A DNA stretch of 64,000 nucleotides from Agathobaculum sp. NTUH-O15-33 (GCF_033193315.1 NZ_CP136187.1:1116001-1180000); one strand, 5' to 3'. Counted from the first letter of the stretch, positions 40,683 through 50,211 are shown. Made by a program: numbers and translations. Notes: a model not told the origin generated them from the letters alone.

Positions 40683-40710
40683 TGAATCTCCTTCTTTCAT
40701 CCGGTATAAT
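40682..40710 (+). promoter_or_regulatory. Promoter of the binding-protein gene
   Basis: TTGAAT (40682-40687), 17 bp, TATAAT (40705-40710). It leaves a ~155-nt leader before the lipoprotein start. Confidence 0.65.
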
Positions 40711-40874
40711 GATAGTAAAATCAGGCGCCCTGATGAAGATGCGGCAGGGGCGGCCTGTCCGTTCGGACATAACCCGTCGAAAGCTTGGGTGGGGGGTCGC
40801 CCTGTCTAGCTCGGTTTTTCTCATGCAGATCATCGCCATGACGGCGGTATTAAAGCGATACGGGGGGAGTTATC

Positions 40875-42203
40875 ATGAAAAGAAAGCTTACAAAAGCGGG
40901 GCTGCTGGTCGCCCTTACGGTTTTGGCCCTAGTGGGGGCCGGCTGCGGAATGGGACAGACAGATCCCGAGCTCTATCTGGACCACAGCATTCCGGAAACG
41001 CCCATCACGATTTTCACGCAGAACGAAGAGGTTTCGGACGCCATAGAAGATTGCTGCAAAACAGTCCTGAATCAGGACGGAAGCACCAATATCATGGTTT
41101 ACAGCGATTCCGCCAACTTTTACGCGGACGAGGGCCTTTCCTACAGGGAGCTTCTGCTCAAACGCCTTTCCTCGGGGACGGCGGACGACCTCTACCTGAT
41201 CCCGGCGGAGGACGTGCTGGAATTTGACGAGAAGGGCTATATCTACGATATGTCCGATCTGGATTTCACGGGGAACCTGTCTCAGGACGCGCTGATACAG
41301 AGCACTTATGACGGGAAGGTATTCTCCCTTCCGCTGTCCTACACTTGTTTCGGCTTTATATGGAATGTGGATATGCTGCGCGAGTATGGCCTGAACGTGC
41401 CGGAAAATCTGGAGGAATTCCTGCACGTATGCCAAACGCTGAAGGAAAACGGAATACTGCCCTATGGCGCCAACAAGGACTTTGCACTGACGGTCCCGGT
41501 GATGTGCGCAGGCCTATACGACCTCTATCAGGGGGAGGGCTGCGCGCAGAAGGTGGAGGCCGTGTCGAACGGCGCTACGCCCGTCAGCACCTATATGGAA
41601 AAGGGCTTTGCATTCCTCCAAATGCTGATCGACAAGGGGTATATGGACCCGGAGCGGGCGCTAGACACGCTGCCATCCCGGGAAGAAGAGCGGGAATTTT
41701 TCGCGGAGAGGAACTGCGCCTTTATTTGCGCCCTCTATCGCGGCAAGGCCTTCCGCGGCTATCCGTTTGAAATCCAAATGACGCCCCTGCCGGTGCTGGA
41801 AGGCGGCTCTATCTGCGTTGTGGGCGCCGACCAGAGGCTGGCGGTCAACCCGGGCTCCCAGCATCTGGACGCGGCCGTCGCCATCGTGGAGGCGCTGGGC
41901 CGGACGGAAACGCTGGATTCCTTCGCCAACAATCAAGGGAAAATCTCTTCTTCCCGAAATGCCACGGCCCCGGACATTCCCCAGTCGGATTTGCTGATTG
42001 CCTGCGTGGCTGAGGGCGGGCAGATTCCTAATCAGGACTTTCGCCTGCATTTTAACGTGTGGGATACCGTGCGGGAGCTGAGCCAGCAGCTCTGTCAGGG
42101 GCGGAGCGTGGCGGAAGTGACGGCGGAATACGACGCCATACAGCGGGAGGAGATCTCCAAATATGGGGGCGCCGCCGTGGGGGAAGGTTGGACAGACGAT
42201 TGA
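40875..42203 (+). CDS. Extracellular solute-binding lipoprotein (ABC-type family 1)
   Basis: A 442-residue secreted lipoprotein: basic N-terminus, hydrophobic stretch and lipobox LVGAGC (Cys24). The fold resembles sugar-binding proteins (YDGKVFSLPLSYTCFGFIWNVDML, FAFLQMLIDKGYMDP, GADQRLAVNPGSQ). No permease or ATPase is adjacent. The next gene is a hybrid kinase with its own binding-protein sensor domains. A sensory role, presenting ligand to that kinase, is possible. GGGGGAGTT precedes the start. Confidence 0.85.
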   Translation: MKRKLTKAGLLVALTVLALVGAGCGMGQTDPELYLDHSIPETPITIFTQNEEVSDAIEDCCKTVLNQDGSTNIMVYSDSANFYADEGLSYRELLLKRLSSGTADDLYLIPAEDVLEFDEKGYIYDMSDLDFTGNLSQDALIQSTYDGKVFSLPLSYTCFGFIWNVDMLREYGLNVPENLEEFLHVCQTLKENGILPYGANKDFALTVPVMCAGLYDLYQGEGCAQKVEAVSNGATPVSTYMEKGFAFLQMLIDKGYMDPERALDTLPSREEEREFFAERNCAFICALYRGKAFRGYPFEIQMTPLPVLEGGSICVVGADQRLAVNPGSQHLDAAVAIVEALGRTETLDSFANNQGKISSSRNATAPDIPQSDLLIACVAEGGQIPNQDFRLHFNVWDTVRELSQQLCQGRSVAEVTAEYDAIQREEISKYGGAAVGEGWTDD

Positions 42204-42295
42204 TTTTATGGTAACATAATAAGGCGTATCAGCTTGTATCAACGGGTAATGTAACGATAAGCCGGGAGTACCGTCCCGGGAAAGGGGAGCGCAAC

Positions 42296-44836
42296 ATGAG
42301 CAACTTAAGACGGGCAGTCTTGCGGTGCGGGGCCCTGCTGCTGACCCTGACCGTCGCGTTTGTATCCGTCTTTTGTGGCGGCGTCCGGGCGGCAGCGGCG
42401 TCGGAACGGATTTTAAAGGTTCCGTTCCCGCAGGTGCCCGGGTTCACGGAAACGGACGAATTCGGCAACCGGCACGGCATCGTGGTGGACTATCTTAACG
42501 AAATTGCCAATTACACCGGCTGGAAATATGAATATGTGGATATGGACAGCGACTCGGCCCTCTCGGGCTTTATGAACGGGGAATACGACCTGTTGGGCGG
42601 AGCCTACTATCAGCCCGCGCTGGAGCAGTACTTCGCCTACCCGGACTACAACGCGGGTTATACCAAAGCCTTTCTGCTCTCCCGCAGGGACGATGAGAGC
42701 ATACGGGCTTACGACTGGGAGAGCATGGCAGGAAAGACCATCGGCGTCTACGACCGCGCCGAGGAGAATATCCATAGGCTGCAAAGTTTTCTTACCATCA
42801 ACCAAATCGATTGCACCATCGTCTACTACAGCGGCGAGCAGATGTCCGAGGAAGGGAACCTGTACCACTATTTGAAGGATGGAGAGGTCGACATGCTGCT
42901 GGGCAACAGCTCGGACAGCGACGAAGCCTTCCGCCCGGTGGCCGCGTTCGATTCCCAGCCCCATTATATCGTCACGACGCCGGACCGCCCGGACATTCTG
43001 GCCGAGCTCAACATGGCGCTGGAGAAGATTGCCGACGCAAGCCCCAGCTTCGCGCAGGACCGCTACGACGCCAACTTCACAGACAGCGGCATCGCCAGTA
43101 TTTTTTTAAACGAGGAGGAAATGGCATACATTCGCCGGAAGCAGACCGTATCGGTGGCGGTGGTGGACCAGTGGCACCCCTTTTACTGCTTGGAGTCAGC
43201 CAACAACCTCCACAATGGGCTGATCCCGGACGTTCTGGACCGGGTGGCGGCGTACACCGGCCTTACCTTTACTTATGTGACCGCGGATAGCTATGCCGAG
43301 GCCATTGAGCTGGTGCGCCGGGGCGAGGCCGATATGCTCGGCGCCTTTCTGGGTACGACGGATGAGGGCGTGGAGCTGGATATGGCCCTGTCCAGCACCT
43401 ATGCCACCCTCAACGACATCGTCGCCCGGAACAAGTCGGTCAGCTTCCCCGCCGAGGGGCTGGTGGGCGCGGTCATGGAGGGGCGGCATATCCCCGCCAG
43501 CATACGGGCCGCCGAGGAGCGGACCTACCGCAACGTGCCGGATGCCCTTGCGGCCGTAAACCGGGGCGAGGTGGACTTCGTTTACGGCCTATCCGCCCGG
43601 ATCGAGCAGGTCATTCAGGAGCACCACTTTTCCAACGTCGTGCCCAACACCCTCGTCAACAATCGCAACGACATTTGCTTTGCGCTGCCCCGGCCCACCA
43701 CGGTGGAGCTGCTCACCATCTTAAACAAGGCCGTTAACAGCCTGAGCAGCGAGGACAAGGTCACGCTGGTCAATCAAAACCTGATTTCGGTGGGGGCGGG
43801 CCACCTCTCCGTGGTGGAGCTGGTCTACGCCAATCCCTTTCTTTTCGTGTCCCTATGCGCCGGCATCTTCCTGCTGCTGGGCGTGCTGCTGCTGGTGGTC
43901 GCCCGCTCCCGCATCCGCGCCGCCCGCATGATGGGCGAGCTGGAGCGGGCGGAGGCCGCCAGCCGGGCCAAGGGAGAGTTCCTCTCCCGCATGAGTCACG
44001 AGATCCGCACCCCCATGAACGCCATCGTGGGTCTGAGTGAGCTCACCTGCCGGAGAGAGGATGTCTCGGAGGGCGTGCGGGAGAATCTGTTGAAGCTCCG
44101 CGCCTCTTCGCACTACTTATTAAGCCTCATCAGCGACATTTTGGATATGAGCCGCATTGACAACGGCATGATGACGGTCTCGAGCGAGCCCTTCTCTCTG
44201 GAACGGCTCCTGACCGATCTGGAGAGCATGATGGCCTCGGAGGCCGGCCGGCGTGAAATCAGTTTTTCGGTGGTGCGGGACCTCGCCGACGACGCCGTGC
44301 TGGGGGACGCTGTGCGTCTCAAGCAAATTCTGACCAATCTGGTTTCCAACGCGTTCAAGTTTACCCCCTCCGGCGGCTGGGTCCGCCTTACCGTCACCGA
44401 GACGGAACAGGGCGACGGGCGGGCGAGCTACCGTTTTCAGGTGGCGGACAGCGGCGTGGGCATCGCGCCCGAGCATCAGGAGCGAATCTTCGGCGCCTTT
44501 GAGCAGGTGGGCCCCAATCTGGCCAAGAGTCAGGGAACCGGCTTGGGCCTTGCCATCAGCCGAACGCTGGTGGAACTGATGGGCGGGGAACTGAAAATTA
44601 GGAGTGCGCTGGGTCAGGGCAGCGAGTTTTACTTCACGGTGTCTCTCCCTCTGGGCGGCGAAGCGTCCGCGCCGGAGTCCTCCGGGCAGTCGCAGTCCCT
44701 GAACGGGCTGCGTATCCTGCTGGCCGAGGACAACGACCTGAACGCTGAGATCGCCACCGAGCTGCTGGAGCTTCCAGGGCGCCAAGGTGAGCCGGGCCGA
44801 AAACGGGGCGGTGGCCGTTGCCCTCTTCCGGGATAG
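42296..44836 (+). CDS. Binding-protein-sensor hybrid histidine kinase, frameshifted
   Basis: The product has a signal peptide and two extracellular SBP_bac_3-like domains (about 35-265 and 275-500). A transmembrane helix (near 512-535) follows. HisKA has its His near 568 (SRMSHEIRTPMNAI) and HATPase_c has NLVSNAFKF, DSGVGIAP and GTGLGLA. A receiver begins (ILLAEDNDLNAEIATELLE), but the frame then runs into PGRQGEPG and stops. The receiver continues in another frame from 44787. One extra base near 44774-44777 (CTTCCAGG instead of CTTCAGG) explains it. This is a true mutation or an assembly error. Confidence 0.85.
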   Translation: MSNLRRAVLRCGALLLTLTVAFVSVFCGGVRAAAASERILKVPFPQVPGFTETDEFGNRHGIVVDYLNEIANYTGWKYEYVDMDSDSALSGFMNGEYDLLGGAYYQPALEQYFAYPDYNAGYTKAFLLSRRDDESIRAYDWESMAGKTIGVYDRAEENIHRLQSFLTINQIDCTIVYYSGEQMSEEGNLYHYLKDGEVDMLLGNSSDSDEAFRPVAAFDSQPHYIVTTPDRPDILAELNMALEKIADASPSFAQDRYDANFTDSGIASIFLNEEEMAYIRRKQTVSVAVVDQWHPFYCLESANNLHNGLIPDVLDRVAAYTGLTFTYVTADSYAEAIELVRRGEADMLGAFLGTTDEGVELDMALSSTYATLNDIVARNKSVSFPAEGLVGAVMEGRHIPASIRAAEERTYRNVPDALAAVNRGEVDFVYGLSARIEQVIQEHHFSNVVPNTLVNNRNDICFALPRPTTVELLTILNKAVNSLSSEDKVTLVNQNLISVGAGHLSVVELVYANPFLFVSLCAGIFLLLGVLLLVVARSRIRAARMMGELERAEAASRAKGEFLSRMSHEIRTPMNAIVGLSELTCRREDVSEGVRENLLKLRASSHYLLSLISDILDMSRIDNGMMTVSSEPFSLERLLTDLESMMASEAGRREISFSVVRDLADDAVLGDAVRLKQILTNLVSNAFKFTPSGGWVRLTVTETEQGDGRASYRFQVADSGVGIAPEHQERIFGAFEQVGPNLAKSQGTGLGLAISRTLVELMGGELKIRSALGQGSEFYFTVSLPLGGEASAPESSGQSQSLNGLRILLAEDNDLNAEIATELLELPGRQGEPGRKRGGGRCPLPG

Positions 44837-45089
44837 CGCGCCCGGGGAGTTTCAGGCCGTCCTCATGGATATCCAGATGCCGGAGCTGAACGGTCTGGAT
44901 GCCGCGCGGGAAATCCGGGCCATGGACCGGCCGGACGCCGGAAGCCTTCCCATCATCGCCATGACGGCCAACTCCTTTCAGGAGGACGTGGACGCGGCCA
45001 TGAAGGCGGGAATGAACGGCTTCGTGACGAAACCGGTGGACGCCGACTATCTCTATCAGGTGCTGCATCAGGCGGTAAAGCGCCGCTGA
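44787..45089 (+). CDS. Receiver-domain C-terminal fragment of the hybrid kinase
   Basis: A 100-residue continuation of the receiver (VSRAENGAVAVALF; phospho-acceptor LMDIQMPELNG; IIAMTANSF; Lys in VTKPVD). It is not an independent gene: it lacks the first receiver strand and its DD pair, which are encoded at the end of the preceding frame. Restoring one base gives a ~930-residue kinase. Confidence 0.8.
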   Translation: MSRAENGAVAVALFRDSAPGEFQAVLMDIQMPELNGLDAAREIRAMDRPDAGSLPIIAMTANSFQEDVDAAMKAGMNGFVTKPVDADYLYQVLHQAVKRR

Positions 45090-45168
45090 GCCGCCGCGAT
45101 CCAGTAAGACAATTTGGATGACGCAGGGCACCACAATGATTGGCGCTTTGGGTTGCTTAGAAAATAGG

Positions 45169-45211
45169 AAAAAGCCGCACGTCTTGATTTCTCAAGACGT
45201 GCGGCTTTTCC
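45169..45211. terminator. Bidirectional terminator
   Basis: AAAAGCCGCACGTCTTGA and TCAAGACGTGCGGCTTTT pair perfectly around a 4-nt loop. It serves both the kinase operon and the leftward tRNA. Confidence 0.9.
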
Positions 45212-45214
45212 TTT

Positions 45215-45290
45215 TGGCACCCCGAAGACGATTCGAACGTCCGACCTACCGCTTAGGAGGCGGTTGCTCTATCCCCTGAGCTACCGGGGC
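45215..45290 (-). tRNA. tRNA-Arg (anticodon CCT)
   Basis: A 76-nt cloverleaf ending in encoded CCA. The acceptor is GCCCCGG with TCGGGGT, the anticodon stem ACCGC/GCGGT has loop CTCCTAA, and the T-arm has TTCGAAT with GGACG/CGTCT. Anticodon CCT reads AGG. Confidence 0.95.
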
Positions 45291-45484
45291 GTATGATTTT
45301 TTTTCGCGGCGCGCGAGAATATGGAATGAAAAACTGGTAAGGGACGGCAAAAATCACATACTAGGCTTATGCGGTCCGCGCTTTTTATGATACCGCACAA
45401 CGAAGGAAAAGTCAATCGAGAATGAGAATGGAAAATATAAAGCCCGAATATTTATGAATTTCGGCAATTTCCACAAGAATGCCA

Positions 45485-45513
45485 TTGCACCGGCTCAATA
45501 AAAATGATAGAAT
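45485..45513 (+). promoter_or_regulatory. Promoter of the oxaloacetate decarboxylase operon
   Basis: TTGCAC (45485-45490), 17 bp, TAGAAT (45508-45513), about 80 nt before the first gene. Confidence 0.6.
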
Positions 45514-45592
45514 ACAAGTAATTAAAATGGGTCAGTAGGGGGCTTTTCCCACCGAAGGCCTATTTTAGCGGTTAAAAGGAGGGCATCGAAAC

Positions 45593-46975
45593 GTGAAACA
45601 AATGCACATTACGGAAACCGTGCTGCGCGACGCGCAGCAGTCGTTGATCGCCACCCGGATGCCGTTTGCGGATTTTGAAGCTGTGCTGGACGAGATGGAT
45701 CAGGCCGGCTATCACTCGGTGGAATGCTGGGGCGGGGCAACGTTCGATTCCTGCCTGCGCTATCTGCACGAGGATCCGTGGGAACGGCTGCGGAAGATCA
45801 AATCGCACATGAAAAACACAAAGCTGCAAATGCTGCTGCGCGGTCAAAATCTGCTCGGTTATCACCATTATTCCGACGATACCGTGCGCCGCTTCGTGCG
45901 AAAAAGCATCGAAAACGGCATGGATATCATCCGCATATTCGACGCGCTGAACGACATGCGCAATATCGAAGTCGCGGTACAGGAATGCATCGCCGCGGGC
46001 GGCCACGCGCAGGGCTGCATCTGCTATACGCTCAGTCCGATCCACAACCTTGATTTGTTCGTCTCGCTCGGTAAGCAGATCGAGGAAATGGGCTGCCACA
46101 GCCTTTGCATCAAGGACATGGCGGGCATCATGAGCCCGAAGGAATGCTTTGAGCTGGTCAGCGCGCTGCGGGAGAATATCAGCCTGCCGATCTACGTGCA
46201 CACGCACGCGACCACGGGCCTTGGCTACATGACCTATCTGAAGGCGGCGGAGGCGGGCGCGGCCGGGATCGACTGCGCGACCTCGTGCTTCTCGGGCGGC
46301 ACCAGCCAGCCCGCCACGGAATCGCTTGTCTATACGCTGGCGCAGATGGGCTTCGACTGCGGCGTGGATACCAAGATCCTGAAAAAAGTAAACGACTTTT
46401 TCATTCCCGTGCAGCAAAGATTCGCGGCGAGCGGCGTGTTCGATCCTTATGTGCTGTCGACCAAGACCGATGCGCTCGTCTACCAGATTCCGGGCGGCAT
46501 GCTGTCCAATCTGGTCGCGCAGCTCAAGGCGCAGAACGCGATCGACAAGCTGGACGCGGTGCTGGCGGAAACGCCCCGCGTGCGCGAGGATCTGGGCTAT
46601 CCGCCGCTCGTAACGCCGCTTTCCCAGATGGTCGGCGTGCAGGCGACGGTCAACGTATTGCTCGGCGAGCGGTATAAGTCCATCGGCAAGGAAATCAAAA
46701 GCTATATCCGCGGCGAATACGGCAAAGCGCCCGGCAGCATCGACGCCGCGCTGGCGGAAAAGGTGCTGGGCGGCGAACAGCCGCTCACCACGCGCTATGC
46801 CGATACGTTGGAGCCTGAGTTCGACAAGGCGAAGGAATACCTCGGCGGCCGCGCGGAAAGCGAGGAGGACGTGCTCAGCTACATCGCCTTCCCGCAGCAG
46901 GCCGAGCAGTATTTTGATATTCGCGACGCGGAAAAGCCTTTTGTCGCGCAGTACACCATCAGGGAGGTAGGGTAA
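45593..46975 (+). CDS. oadA: Oxaloacetate decarboxylase alpha subunit (carboxyltransferase)
   Basis: A 460-residue carboxyltransferase that moves CO2 from oxaloacetate to biotin. HMGL-like barrel: TETVLRDAQQSLIATRM, metal His pair in YVHTHATTGLGYMT, and the biotin-site lysine in CIKDMAGIM. A conserved carboxylase domain follows from about 310. It lacks an attached biotin domain, which is supplied by a separate gene in this operon. GTG 45593 has AAAGGAGGGC upstream; ATG 45602 is possible. The PycB family is related, but the membrane subunits downstream favour the Na+ pump. Confidence 0.93.
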   Translation: MKQMHITETVLRDAQQSLIATRMPFADFEAVLDEMDQAGYHSVECWGGATFDSCLRYLHEDPWERLRKIKSHMKNTKLQMLLRGQNLLGYHHYSDDTVRRFVRKSIENGMDIIRIFDALNDMRNIEVAVQECIAAGGHAQGCICYTLSPIHNLDLFVSLGKQIEEMGCHSLCIKDMAGIMSPKECFELVSALRENISLPIYVHTHATTGLGYMTYLKAAEAGAAGIDCATSCFSGGTSQPATESLVYTLAQMGFDCGVDTKILKKVNDFFIPVQQRFAASGVFDPYVLSTKTDALVYQIPGGMLSNLVAQLKAQNAIDKLDAVLAETPRVREDLGYPPLVTPLSQMVGVQATVNVLLGERYKSIGKEIKSYIRGEYGKAPGSIDAALAEKVLGGEQPLTTRYADTLEPEFDKAKEYLGGRAESEEDVLSYIAFPQQAEQYFDIRDAEKPFVAQYTIREVG

Positions 46976-46978
46976 ACC

Positions 46979-47311
46979 ATGTTGATCGGCAATATGACCA
47001 CGGAATCGCTGATGATCGCGGTATCCGGTATTGTAATCGTTTTCATCATGCTGGCGGTGCTCTCCATCATCATCGTGGCGATTTCCCGCGCGGTCGGTTC
47101 CATCGCGGGCAGCATGTCCGCCGCGCCGGCAGCCGCAGCGCCCGGCCCCGCGCCCGTTCGCCCGCCCGTGCCCGCGCCCGCCCCGGTGGCGGCGCCGGTG
47201 CAGCTTTCCGGCGTGAACGACTTGACCGCGGCCTGCATCATGGCCATTGTCAGCGACGAGCTCGGCGTGACGCCGGACCAGCTTGTTTTCAAATCCATTC
47301 GAGCACTGTAA
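46979..47311 (+). CDS. oadG: Oxaloacetate decarboxylase gamma subunit
   Basis: A 110-residue protein with one N-terminal membrane helix (about 11-35, MIAVSGIVIVFIMLAVLSII), an Ala/Pro-rich linker, and an unusually long C-terminal soluble end (LTAACIMAIVSDELGVTPDQ). It anchors alpha to beta and aids assembly of the pump. Confidence 0.88.
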   Translation: MLIGNMTTESLMIAVSGIVIVFIMLAVLSIIIVAISRAVGSIAGSMSAAPAAAAPGPAPVRPPVPAPAPVAAPVQLSGVNDLTAACIMAIVSDELGVTPDQLVFKSIRAL

Positions 47312-47326
47312 AAGGGGGTAATCGAC

Positions 47327-47701
47327 ATGAAGTATATCGTAACGCTGAACGGCAAGCAATATGAAGTAGAAGTGGAAAAGGGGCAGGCCACCGCCGTGCT
47401 GAAGGGCGACGCACCGGCGGCTCCCATAGCTCCCGCAGCGCCGGCCGCAGCGCCCGCAACGGCGGCTCCGGCGGCAGCGCCCGCCGCGGGCGGCGAGACC
47501 GTGGCGGCGCCCATGCCCGGCACCATCCTAGACGTGCGCTGCGCTGTCGGCCAGCAGGTCAAGGCGGGCGACGTGCTGTTCATCCTCGAAGCGATGAAGA
47601 TGGAAAATGAGATCTGCGCGCCGCATGACGGCGTCGTCTCTTCGGTCAGTGTGCAAAAGGGCGCGGCCGTAGATACCGGCGCTGTTCTGTGCGCGCTGTA
47701 A
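47327..47701 (+). CDS. Biotin carboxyl carrier subunit
   Basis: A 124-residue protein: a short N-terminal strand region, an Ala/Pro-rich swinging linker (about 29-56) and a biotinyl domain with EAMKMENE (biotin on Lys91). It shuttles CO2 between alpha and the membrane beta subunit, as GcdC or MmdC does. AAGGGGGT precedes the start. Confidence 0.93.
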   Translation: MKYIVTLNGKQYEVEVEKGQATAVLKGDAPAAPIAPAAPAAAPATAAPAAAPAAGGETVAAPMPGTILDVRCAVGQQVKAGDVLFILEAMKMENEICAPHDGVVSSVSVQKGAAVDTGAVLCAL

Positions 47702-47716
47702 CAGGGGGCGTCGAAT

Positions 47717-48886
47717 ATGGGAGACTTTTCCTTCATCGGTGTGCTCGAAAAAATCATTACCGAATCCGGCTTCGCCGCCATGGTACAGGACCCGCGCAGC
47801 CTTGTGATGATCCTCATCGCGTGCGTGCTGCTCTATCTCGGCATTGGTAAGAAGTTTGAGCCGCTGCTGCTCGTGCCGATCGCGTTCGGCATCCTGCTGG
47901 CCAACTTTCCGCTCACCGGCCTTTTAAACGGTCCGGTCGTCGCGGCGGACGGCACCATGACCAGCCCCGGCATGCTGTGGGTGTTCTATCAGGGCGTGCA
48001 GCACGCGATCTATCCGTCCATCATCTTTCTCGGCATCGGCGCGATGACCGACTTTGGCCCGCTGATCGCGCGGCCCTCCTCCATGCTGCTCGGCGCGGCC
48101 GCGCAGTTCGGCATTTTCTCCGCGTTCCTGCTCGCGCTCGCGCTCGGCTTCCCGGAAGCGGTCGCGGCGGCGATCGGCGTAATCGGCGGCGCGGACGGCC
48201 CGACCGCTATCCTGACGGCCTCCAAGCTCGCCCCGGCGTTCCTGCCCGCGATTGCGATTGCCGCTTATTCCTACATGGCGCTGATCCCGCTGATTCAGCC
48301 GCCGCTCATGCGCGCGCTGACGACGCAGAAGGAGCGCGAGATCAAAATGGAGCAGCTCCGTCCGGTATCCAAGGCGGAAAAGATCGTGTTCCCGGTCGCG
48401 GTCACGATCATTGTCGTCGGCCTGATCCCGGAAACCGCGCCGCTGATCGGCATGCTGATGCTGGGCAACCTGTTTCGCGAATGCGGCGTGGTGGACCGTC
48501 TGTCCGATACGGCGCAAAACACACTGATCAACATCATCACGATCTTCCTCGGCCTGTCTGTCGGCTGTAAGGCGGTCGCGGAGACCTTCCTGTCTTGGGA
48601 TACCATCAAGATCATTGTGCTTGGCTTGCTTGCGTTCATGCTGTCCACGGCGGGCGGCCTGATCTTCGGCAAGGTGATGTGCAAGCTGTCCGGCGGCAAG
48701 ATCAACCCGCTGATCGGCTCGGCCGGCGTTTCCGCCGTGCCGATGGCCGCGCGCGTCGCGCAGGTAGAGGGCCAGAAGGCCAACCCGGCTAACTTCCTGC
48801 TCATGCACGCCATGGGCCCGAACGTGGCCGGCGTCATCGGCTCCGCTGTCGCCGCGGGCTTTATGATCAAGGTGTTCGGCGGCTGA
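47717..48886 (+). CDS. oadB: Na+-translocating decarboxylase beta subunit
   Basis: A 389-residue integral membrane protein with about ten or eleven hydrophobic segments. Family signatures are [30 protein letters not shown] (with the key Asp) and [19 protein letters not shown]. Near the end are [16 protein letters not shown] and [16 protein letters not shown]. It releases CO2 from carboxybiotin and exports Na+, giving the cell a sodium gradient from oxaloacetate. Confidence 0.95.
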   Translation: MGDFSFIGVLEKIITESGFAAMVQDPRSLVMILIACVLLYLGIGKKFEPLLLVPIAFGILLANFPLTGLLNGPVVAADGTMTSPGMLWVFYQGVQHAIYPSIIFLGIGAMTDFGPLIARPSSMLLGAAAQFGIFSAFLLALALGFPEAVAAAIGVIGGADGPTAILTASKLAPAFLPAIAIAAYSYMALIPLIQPPLMRALTTQKEREIKMEQLRPVSKAEKIVFPVAVTIIVVGLIPETAPLIGMLMLGNLFRECGVVDRLSDTAQNTLINIITIFLGLSVGCKAVAETFLSWDTIKIIVLGLLAFMLSTAGGLIFGKVMCKLSGGKINPLIGSAGVSAVPMAARVAQVEGQKANPANFLLMHAMGPNVAGVIGSAVAAGFMIKVFGG

Positions 48887-48901
48887 TCAAAGAAAAGAGT
48901 A

Positions 48902-48940
48902 ATAAAAACGGCTGTGCAGCTTGTGCGCGGCCGTTTTTAT
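48902..48940 (+). terminator. Terminator of the oad operon
   Basis: AAAAACGGC and GCCGTTTTTATT flank a loop rich in GC, just after the beta subunit stop. Confidence 0.8.
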
Positions 48941-49000
48941 TGCGCAACGTGTGAAAAAGCGGTATGATACTCTAAACGGCGATACAGAAAGGGGAAGCGT

Positions 49001-49414
49001 ATGAAAATGCCGCAACGGATGGACCCGAGGATGTTCGCGCCCTGTGGGATGAACTGCACGGTCTGCTATAAGCATTGCTACCATAAGAAGCCCTGCCTGG
49101 GCTGCCTGTACAGTGACGAAGGCAAACCGGAGCATTGCAGGGCCTGCAAAATCAAGGACTGCGTCCGCGAAAAGGGCCTTTCGTATTGCTATCAGTGCGC
49201 GGAATATCCCTGTCAACGAATCAAGAACCTTGAAAAGAGCTATCATAAGCGCTATCATGCCAGCTTGATGCAGAATAGCCGGACGGTGGAGGCGGAAGGG
49301 CTGGAGGCGTTTATGCAAAGCCAGCGCCAAGCGTTTACCTGCGCCAAATGCGGCGGCGTGATATCCCTACACGACGATGAATGCAGCGAATGCCAAGAGC
49401 CAAAGGGCAAATAA
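49001..49414 (+). CDS. DUF3795 cysteine-rich protein
   Basis: A 137-residue protein with many CxxC pairs (PCGMNCTVCYKHC, PCLGCLY, HCRACKIKDC, SYCYQCAEYPC, FTCAKCGGVI, ECSECQ), the DUF3795 signature. It probably binds zinc or an Fe-S cluster. The function is unknown. AAGGGGAAGCGT precedes the start. Confidence 0.9.
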   Translation: MKMPQRMDPRMFAPCGMNCTVCYKHCYHKKPCLGCLYSDEGKPEHCRACKIKDCVREKGLSYCYQCAEYPCQRIKNLEKSYHKRYHASLMQNSRTVEAEGLEAFMQSQRQAFTCAKCGGVISLHDDECSECQEPKGK

Positions 49415-49505
49415 TGTACAAAATTGCATAAGTTCGTGCGGTTTTGTTGCATGATAAGGCAATTTGCGGTATGATAGTCCTATCAGAAATAGGGGAGGAA
49501 GCTTT

Positions 49506-50081
49506 ATGGAACTGGACGGGTTATCGGGGATTATGCTCGCGTTCGGTATTATTTTTGCACTGGTCAACTGCTTTCTGGGGTATCGGCTGCAGCGTGTTTG
49601 GATCGCGGCGACCTGCTTTGTGATCGGCTTTATTGTGGGCGGCGTGATTAGCTCGCATTTTGCGCTGCACATGGCGCTGGGCGTACTGCTCAGCATGGCG
49701 CTCGGCGTTCTGCTGGTGCTTGTTTCATTTAAACTGTATCTGGCGGGCGTATTCGTGTTTACCAGCGGGCTGACGCTGCTGCTTTGCCGCATGCTGATCG
49801 AAACGACATGGCTCGGCTGGACGGTGGGCGCGCTGGCCGGCCTGCTGATCGGCATTGCGTCGGTCAAGGCGACGCGGGTGGTCATGATCCTTGTCAGCGC
49901 CGTCAGCGGCGGCCTGAACGCGGGCCAGATGCTGATCTCGCTCATGCCGGGGGCTGCGACAGGGTCGGCGTGGATGCCGCTTCTGGTGGGCGTTCTGCTG
50001 GCCTTATCGGGCGTCGCGTTTCAGTTCGCCACGACGAAAGACCGGCCGCATGTGCCCAAGGTGACGGCGGAAGACAAATAA
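49506..50081 (+). CDS. Multi-spanning membrane protein (DUF4203-like)
   Basis: ATG 49506 has GGGGAGGAAG upstream; the frame is open to 49464 but lacks a site there. The 191-residue protein has about seven hydrophobic helices with glycine-rich turns (GIIFALVNCFLGYRLQRVWI, LAGLLIGIASVKATRVVMIL) and a short polar C-tail. The pattern resembles TMEM198/DUF4203. No transport motif is visible. Confidence 0.75.
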   Translation: MELDGLSGIMLAFGIIFALVNCFLGYRLQRVWIAATCFVIGFIVGGVISSHFALHMALGVLLSMALGVLLVLVSFKLYLAGVFVFTSGLTLLLCRMLIETTWLGWTVGALAGLLIGIASVKATRVVMILVSAVSGGLNAGQMLISLMPGAATGSAWMPLLVGVLLALSGVAFQFATTKDRPHVPKVTAEDK

Positions 50082-50101
50082 AACGAAAGCGCGAGGCGCG
50101 T

Positions 50102-50133
50102 ATTCCGGCGGCAGAAACGCCGGAATATTTTTT
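50102..50133 (+). terminator. Terminator after the membrane protein gene
   Basis: ATTCCGGCG (50102-50110) pairs with CGCCGGAAT (50118-50126), followed by ATTTTTTG. Confidence 0.85.
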
Positions 50134-50153
50134 GCCGAGGAACCGGGGTTCGA

Positions 50154-50181
50154 TTGACATTTGGTCGATATTTGATATAAT
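50154..50181 (+). promoter_or_regulatory. Promoter of the TetR gene
   Basis: TTGACA (50154-50159), 16 bp, TATAAT (50176-50181), both boxes perfect. Confidence 0.8.
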
Positions 50182-50211
50182 AGATACAGAAATGAATGGG
50201 TGGTCTTTATT

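Noticed and set aside
40588..40839. 83-codon minus-strand frame overlapping the binding-protein promoter
   Set aside because: No ribosome-binding site, Arg-rich random-looking composition, and it crosses a strong opposite-strand promoter.
45572..48870. Long minus-strand frames across the oxaloacetate decarboxylase genes
   Set aside because: Same codon-bias shadow; His/Arg/Asp-rich composition with no recognisable domain.
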